Both the position numbers and the translations under genes were made by a program. A DNA stretch of 39,159 bases from Hyphomicrobiales bacterium (GTDB lineage Bacteria > Pseudomonadota > Alphaproteobacteria > Rhizobiales > Rhizobiaceae), in contig UBXV01000039.1 of NCBI GenBank assembly GCA_900469625.1, positions 9,173 to 48,331 of the forward strand. The letters are read 5' to 3'. Below, one piece after another: positions 10,846-19,709 of the stretch. Numbering within the stretch: position 1 is the first letter of the stretch; each line of letters starts with the position of its first letter. A model generated the notes under the pieces. The model did not search any database and was not told where the DNA came from. It was given only the letters and a program-made list of their open reading frames with translations.

Positions 10846-11471
10846 GCAGCGCCCGTATCCACCCATGCCTGGATAAGCGCGCCGAACTCTTGCTGCGTGC
10901 CGGGAACGGGCTCGCGACCGTCACCCGGCTGCCATCCCCATCCAACCAGCTCATCGTGCGCCATGTGCTCGACCATTTCTGCCATGGTCTTGTCGCCGTT
11001 GCGCTTCGGATCCTTCAATTGTTCGCAGATCTGTCCGAGCGTCTTGCCCTGCCACGCCATCTCGATTGGTGCGAGGTGCCAGGCCGGATTGCCGGGAATG
11101 CTTTTCAGCGTGTCCGCCTGGCCGACCACCGGCGTGTTCTTTTCGCTGTGGCAGGTGTTGCACTGCATGCCGATCAGGCCCATGCCCGCGTCGCCGCGGA
11201 AGACCGGCGGTTGGTGGGGGTGCATTGTCATGCCCTGCAGCGGGCGCTCCGTTGCCGGGTGACAGTTGACGCAACGCGGATGCTGGATGACCTTGCCCGC
11301 CTCCTCGAACAGAGCCAGCGAACGCGCGCGCGTGTCGGATATCGACTGGAAGGATTCTGCCGGGCGCAGCGATTGCACGTTCTGGGCTACGGACGCCGGC
11401 GCGAGCAGGATGCCCGCGCCGACGATCAGACAGTTCGCGGCAATGCCGGAAAACAGCAGTGTGATCTTCAT
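10830..11471 (-). CDS. Periplasmic diheme cytochrome c, partner of an Ior-type oxidoreductase
   Basis: A 213-residue exported c-type cytochrome. An N-terminal hydrophobic signal (about residues 1-29, ending PASVAQ) precedes two heme-binding motifs, CVNCH (Cys67, Cys70, His71) and CNTCH (Cys104, Cys107, His108), only 37 residues apart. Several Met residues in and after this region could serve as sixth ligands. It starts 13 bases downstream of the molybdopterin subunit and is the last gene of a three-gene operon. The likely role is to accept electrons from the iron-sulfur subunit and pass them to the respiratory chain, as in related aldehyde or N-heterocycle dehydrogenases. It is shorter than the three-heme cytochromes often found with such enzymes. 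Confidence 0.92.
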   Translation of the reverse strand: MKITLLFSGIAANCLIVGAGILLAPASVAQNVQSLRPAESFQSISDTRARSLALFEEAGKVIQHPRCVNCHPATERPLQGMTMHPHQPPVFRGDAGMGLIGMQCNTCHSEKNTPVVGQADTLKSIPGNPAWHLAPIEMAWQGKTLGQICEQLKDPKRNGDKTMAEMVEHMAHDELVGWGWQPGDGREPVPGTQQEFGALIQAWVDTGAACPPS

Positions 11472-11484
11472 CTGGTGGACTCCC

Positions 11485-13638
11485 TCAGGACGACATGATG
11501 CTGACGATCGGCAACTGGCGCACCGGGGCGTTCGTCAGCTTTCGCCACGCGTTGGCAACGGCCGGGCCGATCGGCGGCACGCCCGGTTCTCCCACACCCG
11601 TCGGTTTTTCTGTCGACCTGATGATTTCCACCGCGACATCGGGCATCTCGTTGATGCGGATTGAGCGATAGTCGTGGAAATTCGATTGCATGATCCGGCC
11701 GCCCTTGCCGAGGGTGACGGCATCGAACAGCACGGCGCCAAGCCCATAGCCGATGCCGCCCTCCATCTGCGCCTTGATGATGTTGGGATTGACGGCGACG
11801 CCGCAATCGACCGCACACCAGACCTTGTGTACGCGCGGTGCGCCATCGGGACCGACGGAGACTTCGGCGACCTGGGCGACGAACGAGCCGAAACTCTCGA
11901 CCACCGCCACGCCGCGCGCACGCCCTTCCGCAGGCGTCGCGCCCCAGTCCGACATCTCGGCGGCCTTGCGCAGGACACCGGCATGGCGCGAAGCCGGGTC
12001 GAGCAGGGCAAGCCTGCCGTCCACCGGATCGCGCCCGACGCGCGTCAGAAGTTCATCGACGAAGGTCTCGACGGCGAACCCGGTATGGGTGTGGCCGACC
12101 GACCGCCACCAGAGAGGCGGGATCGGCAGCGTGACGTTGTGCGAGGTCACCTTGAGATTGGGGATGCGGTAGGGCAGGTTCGAGGCCCCTTCGACCGACG
12201 TCGAATCCAGATCCGCCTTGGCCATGATCGATTGCCCGACGATGATCTGCTCCCACGCTGTGATCCGGCCATCGGCGTCGATTGCACCGCGCATCTTGTG
12301 CGCGTACATTGGTCGGTAGAATCCGCCCTGGATGTCGTCCTCGCGGGTCCACATATGCTTGAGCGGTCGGTCGCCGCCGATGGCAGCATAGACGGAAGCC
12401 GCTTCCTGCATGTAGGGCGAGCCGAATTGCGCCTTGCGGCCGAAGCTGCCGCCGGCAAGCTGCGTGTTGACGCGCACCTTCGTCTCGTCGAGCGCCAGGA
12501 TCTTTGCCGCGACCTGCTGATCGAAGCCCGGAAACTGCGCGCCGTTGTAGATATCGACGGAGCCATCGGCGGCCTTGATGAAAACCGCGTCGAGCGGCTC
12601 CATGGGAGCGTGTGCGAGGAAGGGGAAGACGATCTGGGCTTCCACGGTCTGCAGCCCCTGCTGCCGGAAGGCTGCAGCTACATCGCCTGTGTTCGTCGCC
12701 TCGAGGCCCGGCTCGTCGAAGTGTCGGACGTATTCGGCCGCGAGTTCCGCTGAAGAGCGGGTCTCCGCCTTGGAAAGATCCCATTCGATCCGGAGCGCAT
12801 CGCGGCCTTTCAAGGCGGCGAAGGTATTTTCGCCATAGACTGCAATGCCTTGCGCGATTTTCTTCACGTCGACCACGCCCATCACTTTGCGGGCATCCGT
12901 GTCGTCGAAGGATTTGACGACTGCACCGAAATGTTTCGGGTGGGCGACGACCGCCGTGAGCAGGCGGTCGGGCATGATGTCGAGCGTGAAAATCGCCGTG
13001 CCATTGGTCTTTTCGCGGGTATCGAGCTTCGGCAGGTCTCTACCGATCAGCACGAAATCCTTCGGATCCTTCAACTTCGGATCCGCTGGCGGTGTCTGGC
13101 TCGCAGCCTTGTCGGCAAAGGCGCCGAAGCCGCTTTCCTTGCCGGAGGCTGCATGTTTGATGCGGCCTTTCTCCACGGTGATTTCCGCAGCCGGGACTTT
13201 CCATTCCGCAGCGGCGGCGGCAACGAGCATGGCGCGCGCGGTGGCACCCGCCTTGCGCATCTGCTCGTAGGCATTGGCGATCGAGCTGGACCCGCCGGTC
13301 CCCTGCAGGCCAAAGGCGAGGTTGGCGTAGATCTTGTTGTCCGTCGGCGAGTGGACGGCGCGCATCTGGCTCCATTCGGCATCGAGTTCCTCGGCGACAA
13401 GGGTCGCAAGGCCCGTGAACGGACCTTGGCCGAACTCGATATGCTTGGACAGTACCGTGACGGTATCGTCTGTGCCGATCTTGACGAAGGCATTCATCGG
13501 CTTGAGGTCGCCAGCACCCCCGGCCGGTACGCCTGTCGGCGCGGCCGAGAGGAACCGCGGCGCGATGGCTACGCCAATGACGAGCCCGGCGCCGGCAAGG
13601 AAAGTGCGGCGGGTGGCCGTGAAGTCGTGAAGGGTCAT
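11485..13638 (-). CDS. iorB: Isoquinoline 1-oxidoreductase-type molybdopterin-binding large subunit (Tat-exported)
   Basis: A 717-residue molybdenum hydroxylase large subunit of the xanthine dehydrogenase superfamily, IorB branch. These enzymes insert water-derived oxygen into N-heterocycles or oxidise aldehydes. A twin-arginine signal is at the N-terminus (TATRRTFLAGAG, then a hydrophobic stretch to about residue 33), so the folded cofactor-loaded protein should act in the periplasm. Molybdopterin-contact motifs include GGSFGRKAQ near residue 400 and the late GVGEPGVPPIGPA, whose Glu fits the catalytic general base. It is preceded 3 bases away by the 2Fe-2S subunit and followed by a diheme cytochrome. 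The substrate cannot be read from the sequence. No XdhC-type maturation gene is adjacent. Confidence 0.92.
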   Translation of the reverse strand: MTLHDFTATRRTFLAGAGLVIGVAIAPRFLSAAPTGVPAGGAGDLKPMNAFVKIGTDDTVTVLSKHIEFGQGPFTGLATLVAEELDAEWSQMRAVHSPTDNKIYANLAFGLQGTGGSSSIANAYEQMRKAGATARAMLVAAAAAEWKVPAAEITVEKGRIKHAASGKESGFGAFADKAASQTPPADPKLKDPKDFVLIGRDLPKLDTREKTNGTAIFTLDIMPDRLLTAVVAHPKHFGAVVKSFDDTDARKVMGVVDVKKIAQGIAVYGENTFAALKGRDALRIEWDLSKAETRSSAELAAEYVRHFDEPGLEATNTGDVAAAFRQQGLQTVEAQIVFPFLAHAPMEPLDAVFIKAADGSVDIYNGAQFPGFDQQVAAKILALDETKVRVNTQLAGGSFGRKAQFGSPYMQEAASVYAAIGGDRPLKHMWTREDDIQGGFYRPMYAHKMRGAIDADGRITAWEQIIVGQSIMAKADLDSTSVEGASNLPYRIPNLKVTSHNVTLPIPPLWWRSVGHTHTGFAVETFVDELLTRVGRDPVDGRLALLDPASRHAGVLRKAAEMSDWGATPAEGRARGVAVVESFGSFVAQVAEVSVGPDGAPRVHKVWCAVDCGVAVNPNIIKAQMEGGIGYGLGAVLFDAVTLGKGGRIMQSNFHDYRSIRINEMPDVAVEIIRSTEKPTGVGEPGVPPIGPAVANAWRKLTNAPVRQLPIVSIMSS

Positions 13639-13641
13639 TGT

Positions 13642-14100
13642 TCAACCCTCCATCGAATTGGCGGCGTTATGGATCGCCGCCCGGATACGATGGTAGGTGG
13701 CGCACCGACAGAGATTGCCGGTCATGGCGCCGTCGATCTCGTCATCAGTGGGGTTGGGCACCATCTGCAGGAGCGCGACTGCCGACATGATCTGCCCAGA
13801 TTGGCAGTAGCCGCATTGCGGGACATCGAGCCCCGTCCAGGCAGTCTGCACGGCCTCTGCCTCCTTGCCGGAGATACCTTCGATCGTCACCACATCCGAG
13901 CCGTCGATCGTGGCGATCGGCGTGATGCAGGATCGCCGTGGCATTCCATCGAGATGCACCGTACAGGCGCCGCATTGCGCCACGCCGCATCCGTATTTGG
14001 TACCCGTGAGTTTTTCGAAATCGCGGATGACCCAAAGGAGCGGCGTATCCGGGTCGCCGTCAAACGTGCGTTCTTTTCCATTCAGCGTGAAAGTCACCAT
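13642..14100 (-). CDS. iorA: Ior-type [2Fe-2S] small subunit
   Basis: A 152-residue iron-sulfur subunit that relays electrons from the molybdenum centre. The plant-ferredoxin-type cluster is bound by Cys38, Cys43, Cys46 and Cys58 ([12 protein letters not shown]); the second, helical-domain cluster by Cys96, Cys99, Cys131 and Cys133 ([10 protein letters not shown] and LCRCATY). All eight ligands are present. The ATG at 14100 has AAGGA nine bases upstream. The ATG at 14106 is too close to that site, and the longer frame from 14187 has no ribosome-binding site. It carries no export signal and presumably rides with the Tat-exported large subunit. First gene of the iorA-iorB-cytochrome operon. Confidence 0.95.
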   Translation of the reverse strand: MVTFTLNGKERTFDGDPDTPLLWVIRDFEKLTGTKYGCGVAQCGACTVHLDGMPRRSCITPIATIDGSDVVTIEGISGKEAEAVQTAWTGLDVPQCGYCQSGQIMSAVALLQMVPNPTDDEIDGAMTGNLCRCATYHRIRAAIHNAANSMEG

Positions 14101-14449
14101 GTCCATGCGTCCTTCCAAGGAACCGAACGAAGGCCGGCTCATGTGCAGAAAATGGTGCCGGAACTGTAGAAACGAGAGGCCGGCCAAGAGGGTGATGTGG
14201 TCAGAGAACTGCCATGCTACTGCCGGATCAATTCAAATGCGCGTGATTTCGACCGGGGACAGCGCGCGGGCCCGGTCAAAGCTTCTAATGCTCGCTTGGC
14301 CAGTTTGTTCCAAGAGATCCGATACGTTCGCCAAAGCATTCAAGGCCGGGGGCGCCAGAAGCAGCGTTCTTTGCGAAAAGAGCTGAGGTAGCGACCGCTC
14401 AAAGATTGCGCCGGCAAGCGCGACTGCCGATCCCAGTCGATCGTGCAGG
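14101..14449. other. Intergenic region upstream of iorA
   Basis: This 349-base gap between the sensor kinase stop and iorA, both on the minus strand, should contain the iorA operon promoter. A 6-bp perfect hairpin lies near the kinase end (separate entry). I see no convincing gene: the plus-strand frames are antisense extensions of iorA and lack family features. Confidence 0.45.
14421..14439 (-). terminator. Candidate terminator hairpin after the sensor kinase
   Basis: CGACTG (14421-14426) and CAGTCG (14434-14439) form a perfect 6-bp stem with a 7-base loop, starting 11 bases downstream of the kinase stop on the minus strand. There is no strong T tract after it, so this is a weak call. Confidence 0.35.
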
Positions 14450-15805
14450 CTAGGGAAAGGTCAGGCTTGCGGCCAGACCGCCGCCGGCCGCGTCTCCCAG
14501 TTCGACCGAACCGTTGTGCGCCGTCATGATCTGCGCGACAAGCGCCAATCCCATGCCTGTCCCTTCGCATGTAGTTTTGTTGCCGCGCACGAACGGTTTC
14601 AGCACGTTCTCACGCTCAGCAATTGGAATGCCAGGGCCATGGTCCGAGACACGCAATACTCGTGTATGAAGAACCTCGACGACCAGCGTTTCCGTGCCTT
14701 GCGCGTGTCGCATCGCATTGACAATCAGATTGTCCAAAGCAACGCGAATGGCCGGCTCGGAGCCTGATATCACGATCCGGTCCTCTGGCGCCCTGAACTC
14801 GATCTCCATTCCCTGATTCATTGCCGCTGGCACGTGCTCGGAAATTATCGCGCGGGCAGCAGCGACAAGGTCGATGGCCGTAAAGGTGAGCGACTGGCCG
14901 GACAGCCGTGCCAGTTGCAACGACGTCGTGACGATCGATGCAAGACGCGTGGTGTCGCGTACCAGCACCTCCCGGACACCGGGGTCCTGAACGAGATCAA
15001 GCTTGATGCGCAGCTTCGTCAAAGGCGTCCTCAACTCGTGAGACGTACTGGCAAGAAAGTTTCGCTGCGCGGCAAACGCATCATCGATGCGGCTGAGTGC
15101 AGTGTTGAAGGCTGCGACCATCGGTTTCAGCTCTATGGGCGTGTCCCGGTCAGATATTCGCCGCCCATTGGGAAGGCCATCGATCTGTTCTGCGGAGTTC
15201 ACGACCTTGGCCACGGGAATTGCGATCGTGCGCTTGACCGCCACGACGGCAATCGTGGCCGTCGCTGCAAGAACGGCGGCGAGAAGATGATACAGACCCT
15301 GCGTGTCCCGCAAGGCTACCAGTATCGTTTGAACGTTTGAAAACGATACCCCGCCAATGACAACGAGCCGGCCGGGGTTGTTTTCATCCAGCTTGCGAAG
15401 TCCCAGATAGCGCTGGCCTTCACGGATGTAATAGAATTCCGAGGAGATTATTTGCGCGGGAACGGAGTTGAGAACAGGTTGGACGGATGCTGGAACGTTT
15501 CCGTATTCAATTGTTTGGCTTCCGTCGCTCAGGAGATACCAGAAGCTTGGCTGATCTTCGGACAAGCGGAGGATATTCTTAGCGATCAACCCATCCACCT
15601 CGACCTTAAGCCTCCCATCGCTGCCATAGTCCGCCTCGCGCTGGAGAAGTTTTGAAACGCTCTCCAGCGCGATCTTTTGCTTGATCTGAGGATCGGTCAG
15701 CAAAAAAACTGCGATTGTGAGGACGGTGCTTACGACCATCATGAGTGCCATGCCGAGGATGAGCACGCTCGCGACCGGAAAGGCGATTGAACGCACGCGC
15801 ATCAT
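14450..15805 (-). CDS. EnvZ/QseC-type membrane sensor histidine kinase
   Basis: A 451-residue sensor kinase. Two transmembrane segments (about residues 7-35 and 172-192) flank a periplasmic sensing domain. A HAMP-like linker (AIPVAKVVNSAEQIDGL) and a HisKA domain follow, with H-box TSHELRTPLTKLR and phospho-acceptor His256. The ATPase domain has the N-box DNLIVNAMRHA and G-boxes DHGPGIP and GTGMGLALV. The start ATG at 15805 overlaps the upstream regulator stop by four bases (ATGA), so the pair is coupled. The iorA operon lies downstream on the same strand, which makes it a possible target, but nothing in the sequence proves that. Confidence 0.94.
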   Translation of the reverse strand: MMRVRSIAFPVASVLILGMALMMVVSTVLTIAVFLLTDPQIKQKIALESVSKLLQREADYGSDGRLKVEVDGLIAKNILRLSEDQPSFWYLLSDGSQTIEYGNVPASVQPVLNSVPAQIISSEFYYIREGQRYLGLRKLDENNPGRLVVIGGVSFSNVQTILVALRDTQGLYHLLAAVLAATATIAVVAVKRTIAIPVAKVVNSAEQIDGLPNGRRISDRDTPIELKPMVAAFNTALSRIDDAFAAQRNFLASTSHELRTPLTKLRIKLDLVQDPGVREVLVRDTTRLASIVTTSLQLARLSGQSLTFTAIDLVAAARAIISEHVPAAMNQGMEIEFRAPEDRIVISGSEPAIRVALDNLIVNAMRHAQGTETLVVEVLHTRVLRVSDHGPGIPIAERENVLKPFVRGNKTTCEGTGMGLALVAQIMTAHNGSVELGDAAGGGLAASLTFP

Positions 15806-16476
15806 TGTTCGAGTACCAGCATGTAGCCGATGCCGCGAATGGTCCGGATTGTCGCGTCGCAGTTTGCTTCGCGCAGGCGCTTTCGCAGCCGCGAGACGTG
15901 TGAGTCGAGTACGTTGGACTCGACCTCGTCGTCGATGTTGTAGACGGAAGCTTCCAGGTTGTCGCGCTGCACCACGCGTCCCGCCCGCCGAATTAGGGCC
16001 TCCAAGACGGCGAGCTCGCGTCGCGGAACGCCCAGCGCATTCTCGCCGATCATGGCGGAACGATTGGTCAGATCGAAAGACAGGTTGCCGAATTGGGTGC
16101 GGCCTGTCTCATCCAGGTTATAGCGACGCAGAACGGCGCGTGCGCGTGCGACAAGTTCGATCGGCTCAAACGGTTTGCCGACATATTCGTCTGCGCCCTT
16201 GTCGAGCGCAGACACAATGTCGACCGGATCGTCCAATGCCGTTAGAACGAGTGTCGCCGGTCGTGGGCGGAGTTGCCGCAACGTGGGCAGGAGTGACAGG
16301 CCGTCACCATCCGGGAGATTGCGATCGATGATGACTAGATCAAACTTGAAGGCAAGCAAGGCCGCCTCTGCGTCCGCAATCGTCTCGAATGTATCTGCGA
16401 CCCCGATGGATTCTTCCATCATGAGCTTCAGTGAAGATGCCAGCTCCCGATCATCTTCTACGATCAAAATACGCAT
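15802..16476 (-). CDS. OmpR-family response regulator
   Basis: A 224-residue DNA-binding response regulator. The receiver domain has acidic residues Glu7, Asp8 and Asp9 (IVEDD), phospho-acceptor Asp51 (IIDRNLPDGDG), and the conserved Lys in VGKPFEP. The C-terminal winged helix covers about residues 125-222, with RRELAVLEALIRR and SHVSRLRKRL as recognisable parts. It is phosphorylated by the coupled downstream kinase and should regulate transcription as a dimer. It is the first gene of its operon; a promoter must lie in 16477-16631. Confidence 0.95.
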   Translation of the reverse strand: MRILIVEDDRELASSLKLMMEESIGVADTFETIADAEAALLAFKFDLVIIDRNLPDGDGLSLLPTLRQLRPRPATLVLTALDDPVDIVSALDKGADEYVGKPFEPIELVARARAVLRRYNLDETGRTQFGNLSFDLTNRSAMIGENALGVPRRELAVLEALIRRAGRVVQRDNLEASVYNIDDEVESNVLDSHVSRLRKRLREANCDATIRTIRGIGYMLVLEQ

Positions 16477-16631
16477 GGAAAACCCGTGCTTTCAATATTG
16501 ATTGGTCATGAATAAAGGCGGTTTGAGCCGGATATAGTCCGGTTACGTCTTCGCTGTCGCGAGATTCTCGCAGATAACATGACGATTATGTATGGTATCG
16601 ATGCAGGAAATAATTCCTCAATGTTGTTTCA

Positions 16632-16823
16632 TTAGTAATCATAACCGGGTGAATCATAACGCGGCACTCTGCGATACTCTCGCGACATATCGAGCCTTTG
16701 CACGCAGTTGGCGTAGGCATCGGTCCCGCGGACAAATCCGTATTGCGAGCAACGCTCCTGATATTCGATGGTTTCGCATCCAGCCAGCACGAATAACAGG
16801 CCCACTGCAATTAAAAGTCGCAT
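16632..16823 (-). CDS. Small lipoprotein of unknown function
   Basis: A 63-residue predicted lipoprotein. The signal peptide ends in a clear lipobox, VLAGC, with Cys16 as the lipidated residue. The mature part is about 47 residues, rich in Tyr, Arg and Asp, with two further Cys residues (in ERCSQ and ANCVQ) that could form a disulfide. A GAGGT ribosome-binding site stands six bases before the ATG, which supports a real gene. It lies upstream of the OmpR/EnvZ pair on the same strand, separated by about 155 bases. I do not recognise a family. Confidence 0.75.
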   Translation of the reverse strand: MRLLIAVGLLFVLAGCETIEYQERCSQYGFVRGTDAYANCVQRLDMSREYRRVPRYDSPGYDY

Positions 16824-17305
16824 GAAATTACCTCAGGTGGTTATGTGTTTCTCATCGGTAAATCGTTTTGCAACCTTGCGAGAATGTTACGGACCGGACG
16901 CTCGATTTCGCCAAATTTGTTGGCGAGCCCGCGCTGTTTCGCGGGTTGAAAGCGTCCTGCCGCATGTCGTGTCGATGACGCACGCCTGGCGGCCAAGGCT
17001 GTCATAGATCACCGAGCGGAGATTCCCGCCAAGCGATGTTCAAAAGCGATGGACGAAAGGATCGAAATTGCCAGGTTCCTTGCCCGCAATGAAAAGGAGC
17101 CGGCGGAGGCGGACGTCAGGTCGCAAGCAGCGTCAATACGCGGGCGTACCCGACCTCTTTACGTGGAAAGCGGGAGGTGAGCGGATCTCCACCCTTTGAA
17201 GACATTGCGCACTCTGACGCGACCGATACGACCAGTTACTGATCGTCATGTTAGTGCAATGTCGAACCTATAGCTTTTAGATATTGAAAAGCTCTGGGGT
17301 TATCC
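16824..17305. other. Gene-poor, partly AT-rich region
   Basis: No gene of normal quality is visible in these 482 bases. Short protein-like stretches occur on the minus strand around 16900-17090 but are broken by stops, so they may be remnants or chance. Base composition becomes clearly AT-richer towards 17230-17300, just before the small membrane peptide gene. Confidence 0.4.
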
Positions 17306-17416
17306 ATGTATATATTCGCCGTTCCGAGTGCAATTATCGTTTTCATCATGCTATTTTTGTGGGGGTACAGCATATTTTATCAGTTTCGCGGCGATCAAAA
17401 TATGTTTGGTCTCTAG
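17306..17416 (+). CDS. Predicted 36-residue single-pass membrane peptide
   Basis: A very short reading frame with the build of a bacterial membrane microprotein. It has a start ATG at 17306, a hydrophobic helix covering about residues 3-25 (rich in Ile, Phe, Val, Leu, with a central LFLWGYS), then a polar tail (QFRGDQNMFGL) and a TAG stop. A TGGGGT sequence about five bases upstream could serve as ribosome-binding site. It lies in an AT-rich pocket where few long frames occur, so chance is a real alternative. No family is recognised. Length and topology resemble known stress-related membrane microproteins or type I toxins, but that is only analogy. Confidence 0.38.
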   Translation: MYIFAVPSAIIVFIMLFLWGYSIFYQFRGDQNMFGL

Positions 17417-17577
17417 CGTTGCTTGTGGAAAGTGTATTCTCCGTTCGCGTTCGAAGACTGCGACGGCCGTCCGGAACCGCATCTCGCCCGGCAAATGCGC
17501 AAGCCCTCCGCCGCGGGATCCGTTGAAGGAGGGCATTGCGCGTGGCCTACCACCGACACCCTTGATGGCAACCGGAA

Positions 17578-17805
17578 CTACCGTTTTACAGCGGCACGCA
17601 AAGTATCGTTGATGCGGTCCTGCCAGCCGGGTCCGTCAGCCTGGAAATAAGCCAATACGTCGCTGTCGATCTTCAAGGAGACGAGTTCCTTGGTGTTCGG
17701 GATCGCCGGTCTTTCCACCGCAGGCGCCGCGACCTTCTTCGCAGGTCTGAATAGAGCCTCCGCGGCATCCTTTGGATTTGCCGGTCGTCGTGGTGTCGTA
17801 GCCAT
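17578..17805 (-). CDS. brnA: BrnA-type antitoxin (orphan)
   Basis: A 75-residue protein whose C-terminal half matches the BrnA antitoxin family, a ribbon-helix-helix-type DNA-binding protein that neutralises the BrnT ribonuclease and represses its own operon. The diagnostic part is VSLKIDSDVLAYFQADGPGW followed by QDRINDTLRAAV. The N-terminal third is basic and Pro/Ala-rich (TTPRRPANPKDAAEALF). AAGGA stands seven bases before the ATG. A BrnT partner, about 90 residues and normally immediately upstream, is absent: the 250 bases upstream hold no matching frame, nor does the DNA downstream. It may act in trans, be a relic, or serve as a stand-alone regulator. Confidence 0.85.
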   Translation of the reverse strand: MATTPRRPANPKDAAEALFRPAKKVAAPAVERPAIPNTKELVSLKIDSDVLAYFQADGPGWQDRINDTLRAAVKR

Positions 17806-18056
17806 GGTTGTTCCTTTCGATGTCGGTCAGATCGTGCCGCGGTGCGTGCGTGGGTATCGACCATGCCGGCCACACTTGCTCGTCCACACGTGGCAATACG
17901 CCTTCTAAGTAACAGGCAGCCGATCGGCATGCCATCGAAACAGATGCCTCAGGGCGCGATCCACCGCTTTCTGGGCAACCCGGCGACTTGAACCAGTGGC
18001 AAGGCTGAACGGTGCGGCAGGGTTTGCGCGATTGTCGAGGTCCGTCTCGATGTCAG

Positions 18057-19709
18057 CTATTCCAGTTCACCTCTTCGCCGCCTGATGAGACGCCGCACGA
18101 TCTCCGTCAGGTCGCCTTCGACGGCGCCGATGGAACAGGAGGTTCCTTGGGGGCGATGCGTGCCGTAGATATCGCGGCCATTGATTGGCGCGCCCTTGCA
18201 GACACCAGGGTCCCCGCTTTCGCCCGCCGGGCTTGCCGGGCGGATCGGCGCGTAGAACCAGCCGAGCAGCGGTGGCCGGACGGGTATGGTGCTGCCACAG
18301 GTCGACCATGGGAACTGAAGATTGTGGCCGAGGTCGCGGAAGCTGCGGTCAGCGGCAGCGCCGGCGCAGACGCCGCTCTTGCCGCCCTGCAGAACCGTGT
18401 TGGCGAACTCGATGGCAGCTGGCCCGCATGGCGTGCCGTGGCGGACGGGCAGGTCGCCGTTGTCGGCGACCGTTGCGTTGAGGAAGCGGATGCTGCCACC
18501 CACATAGGCCGCCCCTGTATCGGCGGTGTTGTCTGCAATGATGGAGTTCGCGATGCGACTTGCCGCCGGCGAACACAGTGTCTGGACGGCGCCACCGCTG
18601 GCCGCACGGTTCCTTCGCAGCAGGCTGCCGTCGAGGAAAAGCGGCGACTGCCGGGCATAAATGGCACCACCGGCTGTGCCGGCTATGTTGTCGATGAGGT
18701 TGCTGCCGCGGATCTCGGCATGGGCGGCTTCACCCACGGCGATTGCCCCGCCCGCGAGTGCTGCCCGATTGCCCTTGAAGCGGCCGTTGCGGATCGTGAA
18801 GCTGACAGGACGGGATAGCTCCCCGGCGGCGGCCACCGCGCCGCCGCTGCCGTCGGCGACGTTGCCGGTGAAGGTGACCGCGCGCATGTTCGCCTCGACG
18901 CCGGGACCCGCGAAGATCGCGCCGCCCTGTCCGGAGGAACGGTTGCGCTCAAACGTTGTTTCCTCGACCGAAAGCTTGCAGCGCGACAGGAACGCGCCGC
19001 CGTGGTCGGCGCTGGAATTGTCGACGAACCACGACCGCGTGATCGCCACCTGGCAGTTGCCGGTGGCATCAGTGCCGCCGAAGCTCGAAGCGCCGCTGCG
19101 CTGAAACTGGGAATTGTCGATGCGCACGCTGCTGAAACGCGAGGTGGCCAGCAATTGTCCGGTGTTGTCGCTAAACCGGCTGTCGGAGATGTCCAGGACC
19201 CCTTCGGACACAATGAGTGCCGGACCGGAACTCCCACGGATCCAGGCGTCGCGCAGCACCAGGTCGCCGGCCATGAGCCAGATCGGCTGCTGCGATTTGG
19301 CGATGGTGGTGCCCTCCAGCAACGAGACAAATCCCTCGCCGACGATAACGCCGCCGGGCAGGGTGGACGCACCGATACCGCCACTCTCGATCCGGATCCT
19401 GGTAAACGAGACACGCGCCCCCGAGGAGCCGAGGCCGAACATGCGACGGCCTTTGCCATCAAGCGTGATCTTGCCGCCGCCGTCGATATCCATATCCCGC
19501 TGCAAGCCGTGCTGGCGCGTCAGTTCGATGATGCCCGAACAGGCGAATGTGACGCGCCCGCCAGCCATAAGCGCTTCTGCAAGGTCGGTGCGGGCATCGC
19601 CGGGCCAGACATCCTTGCCACAGACCGTGACAACCGCGTCGGCGTGAGCCGAAGTGACGGCCAGCACCAGCCAGAATGCCAGGGTGAGCAGCTTCGCCAA
19701 TACGCTCAT
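18057..19709 (-). CDS. Secreted right-handed beta-helix protein
   Basis: A 550-residue exported protein. A signal peptide covers about residues 1-23 (LLTLAFWLVLAVTSAHA). Most of the rest consists of imperfect coils of about 20-30 residues with recurring GGAI or GGAV turns (for example SSGQGGAIFAG, GSGGAVAAA, LAGGAIAV, TAGGAIYA), typical of the pectin-lyase-like parallel beta-helix. The C-terminus has a motif seen in choice-of-anchor Q proteins (RPQGTSCSIGAVEGD), here followed by a basic tail. No catalytic triad can be identified, so it may bind or modify a polysaccharide or act as a surface structure. The ATG at 19709 overlaps the stop of the upstream 900-residue gene (ATGA); the longer frame to 19919 is antisense-like inside that gene. 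The two are a coupled pair. Confidence 0.85.
   Translation of the reverse strand: MSVLAKLLTLAFWLVLAVTSAHADAVVTVCGKDVWPGDARTDLAEALMAGGRVTFACSGIIELTRQHGLQRDMDIDGGGKITLDGKGRRMFGLGSSGARVSFTRIRIESGGIGASTLPGGVIVGEGFVSLLEGTTIAKSQQPIWLMAGDLVLRDAWIRGSSGPALIVSEGVLDISDSRFSDNTGQLLATSRFSSVRIDNSQFQRSGASSFGGTDATGNCQVAITRSWFVDNSSADHGGAFLSRCKLSVEETTFERNRSSGQGGAIFAGPGVEANMRAVTFTGNVADGSGGAVAAAGELSRPVSFTIRNGRFKGNRAALAGGAIAVGEAAHAEIRGSNLIDNIAGTAGGAIYARQSPLFLDGSLLRRNRAASGGAVQTLCSPAASRIANSIIADNTADTGAAYVGGSIRFLNATVADNGDLPVRHGTPCGPAAIEFANTVLQGGKSGVCAGAAADRSFRDLGHNLQFPWSTCGSTIPVRPPLLGWFYAPIRPASPAGESGDPGVCKGAPINGRDIYGTHRPQGTSCSIGAVEGDLTEIVRRLIRRRRGELE

Noticed and set aside
11674-14169. Long plus-strand frames opposite iorA and iorB
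   Set aside because: They are shadows of the confirmed minus-strand subunits with all cofactor ligands.
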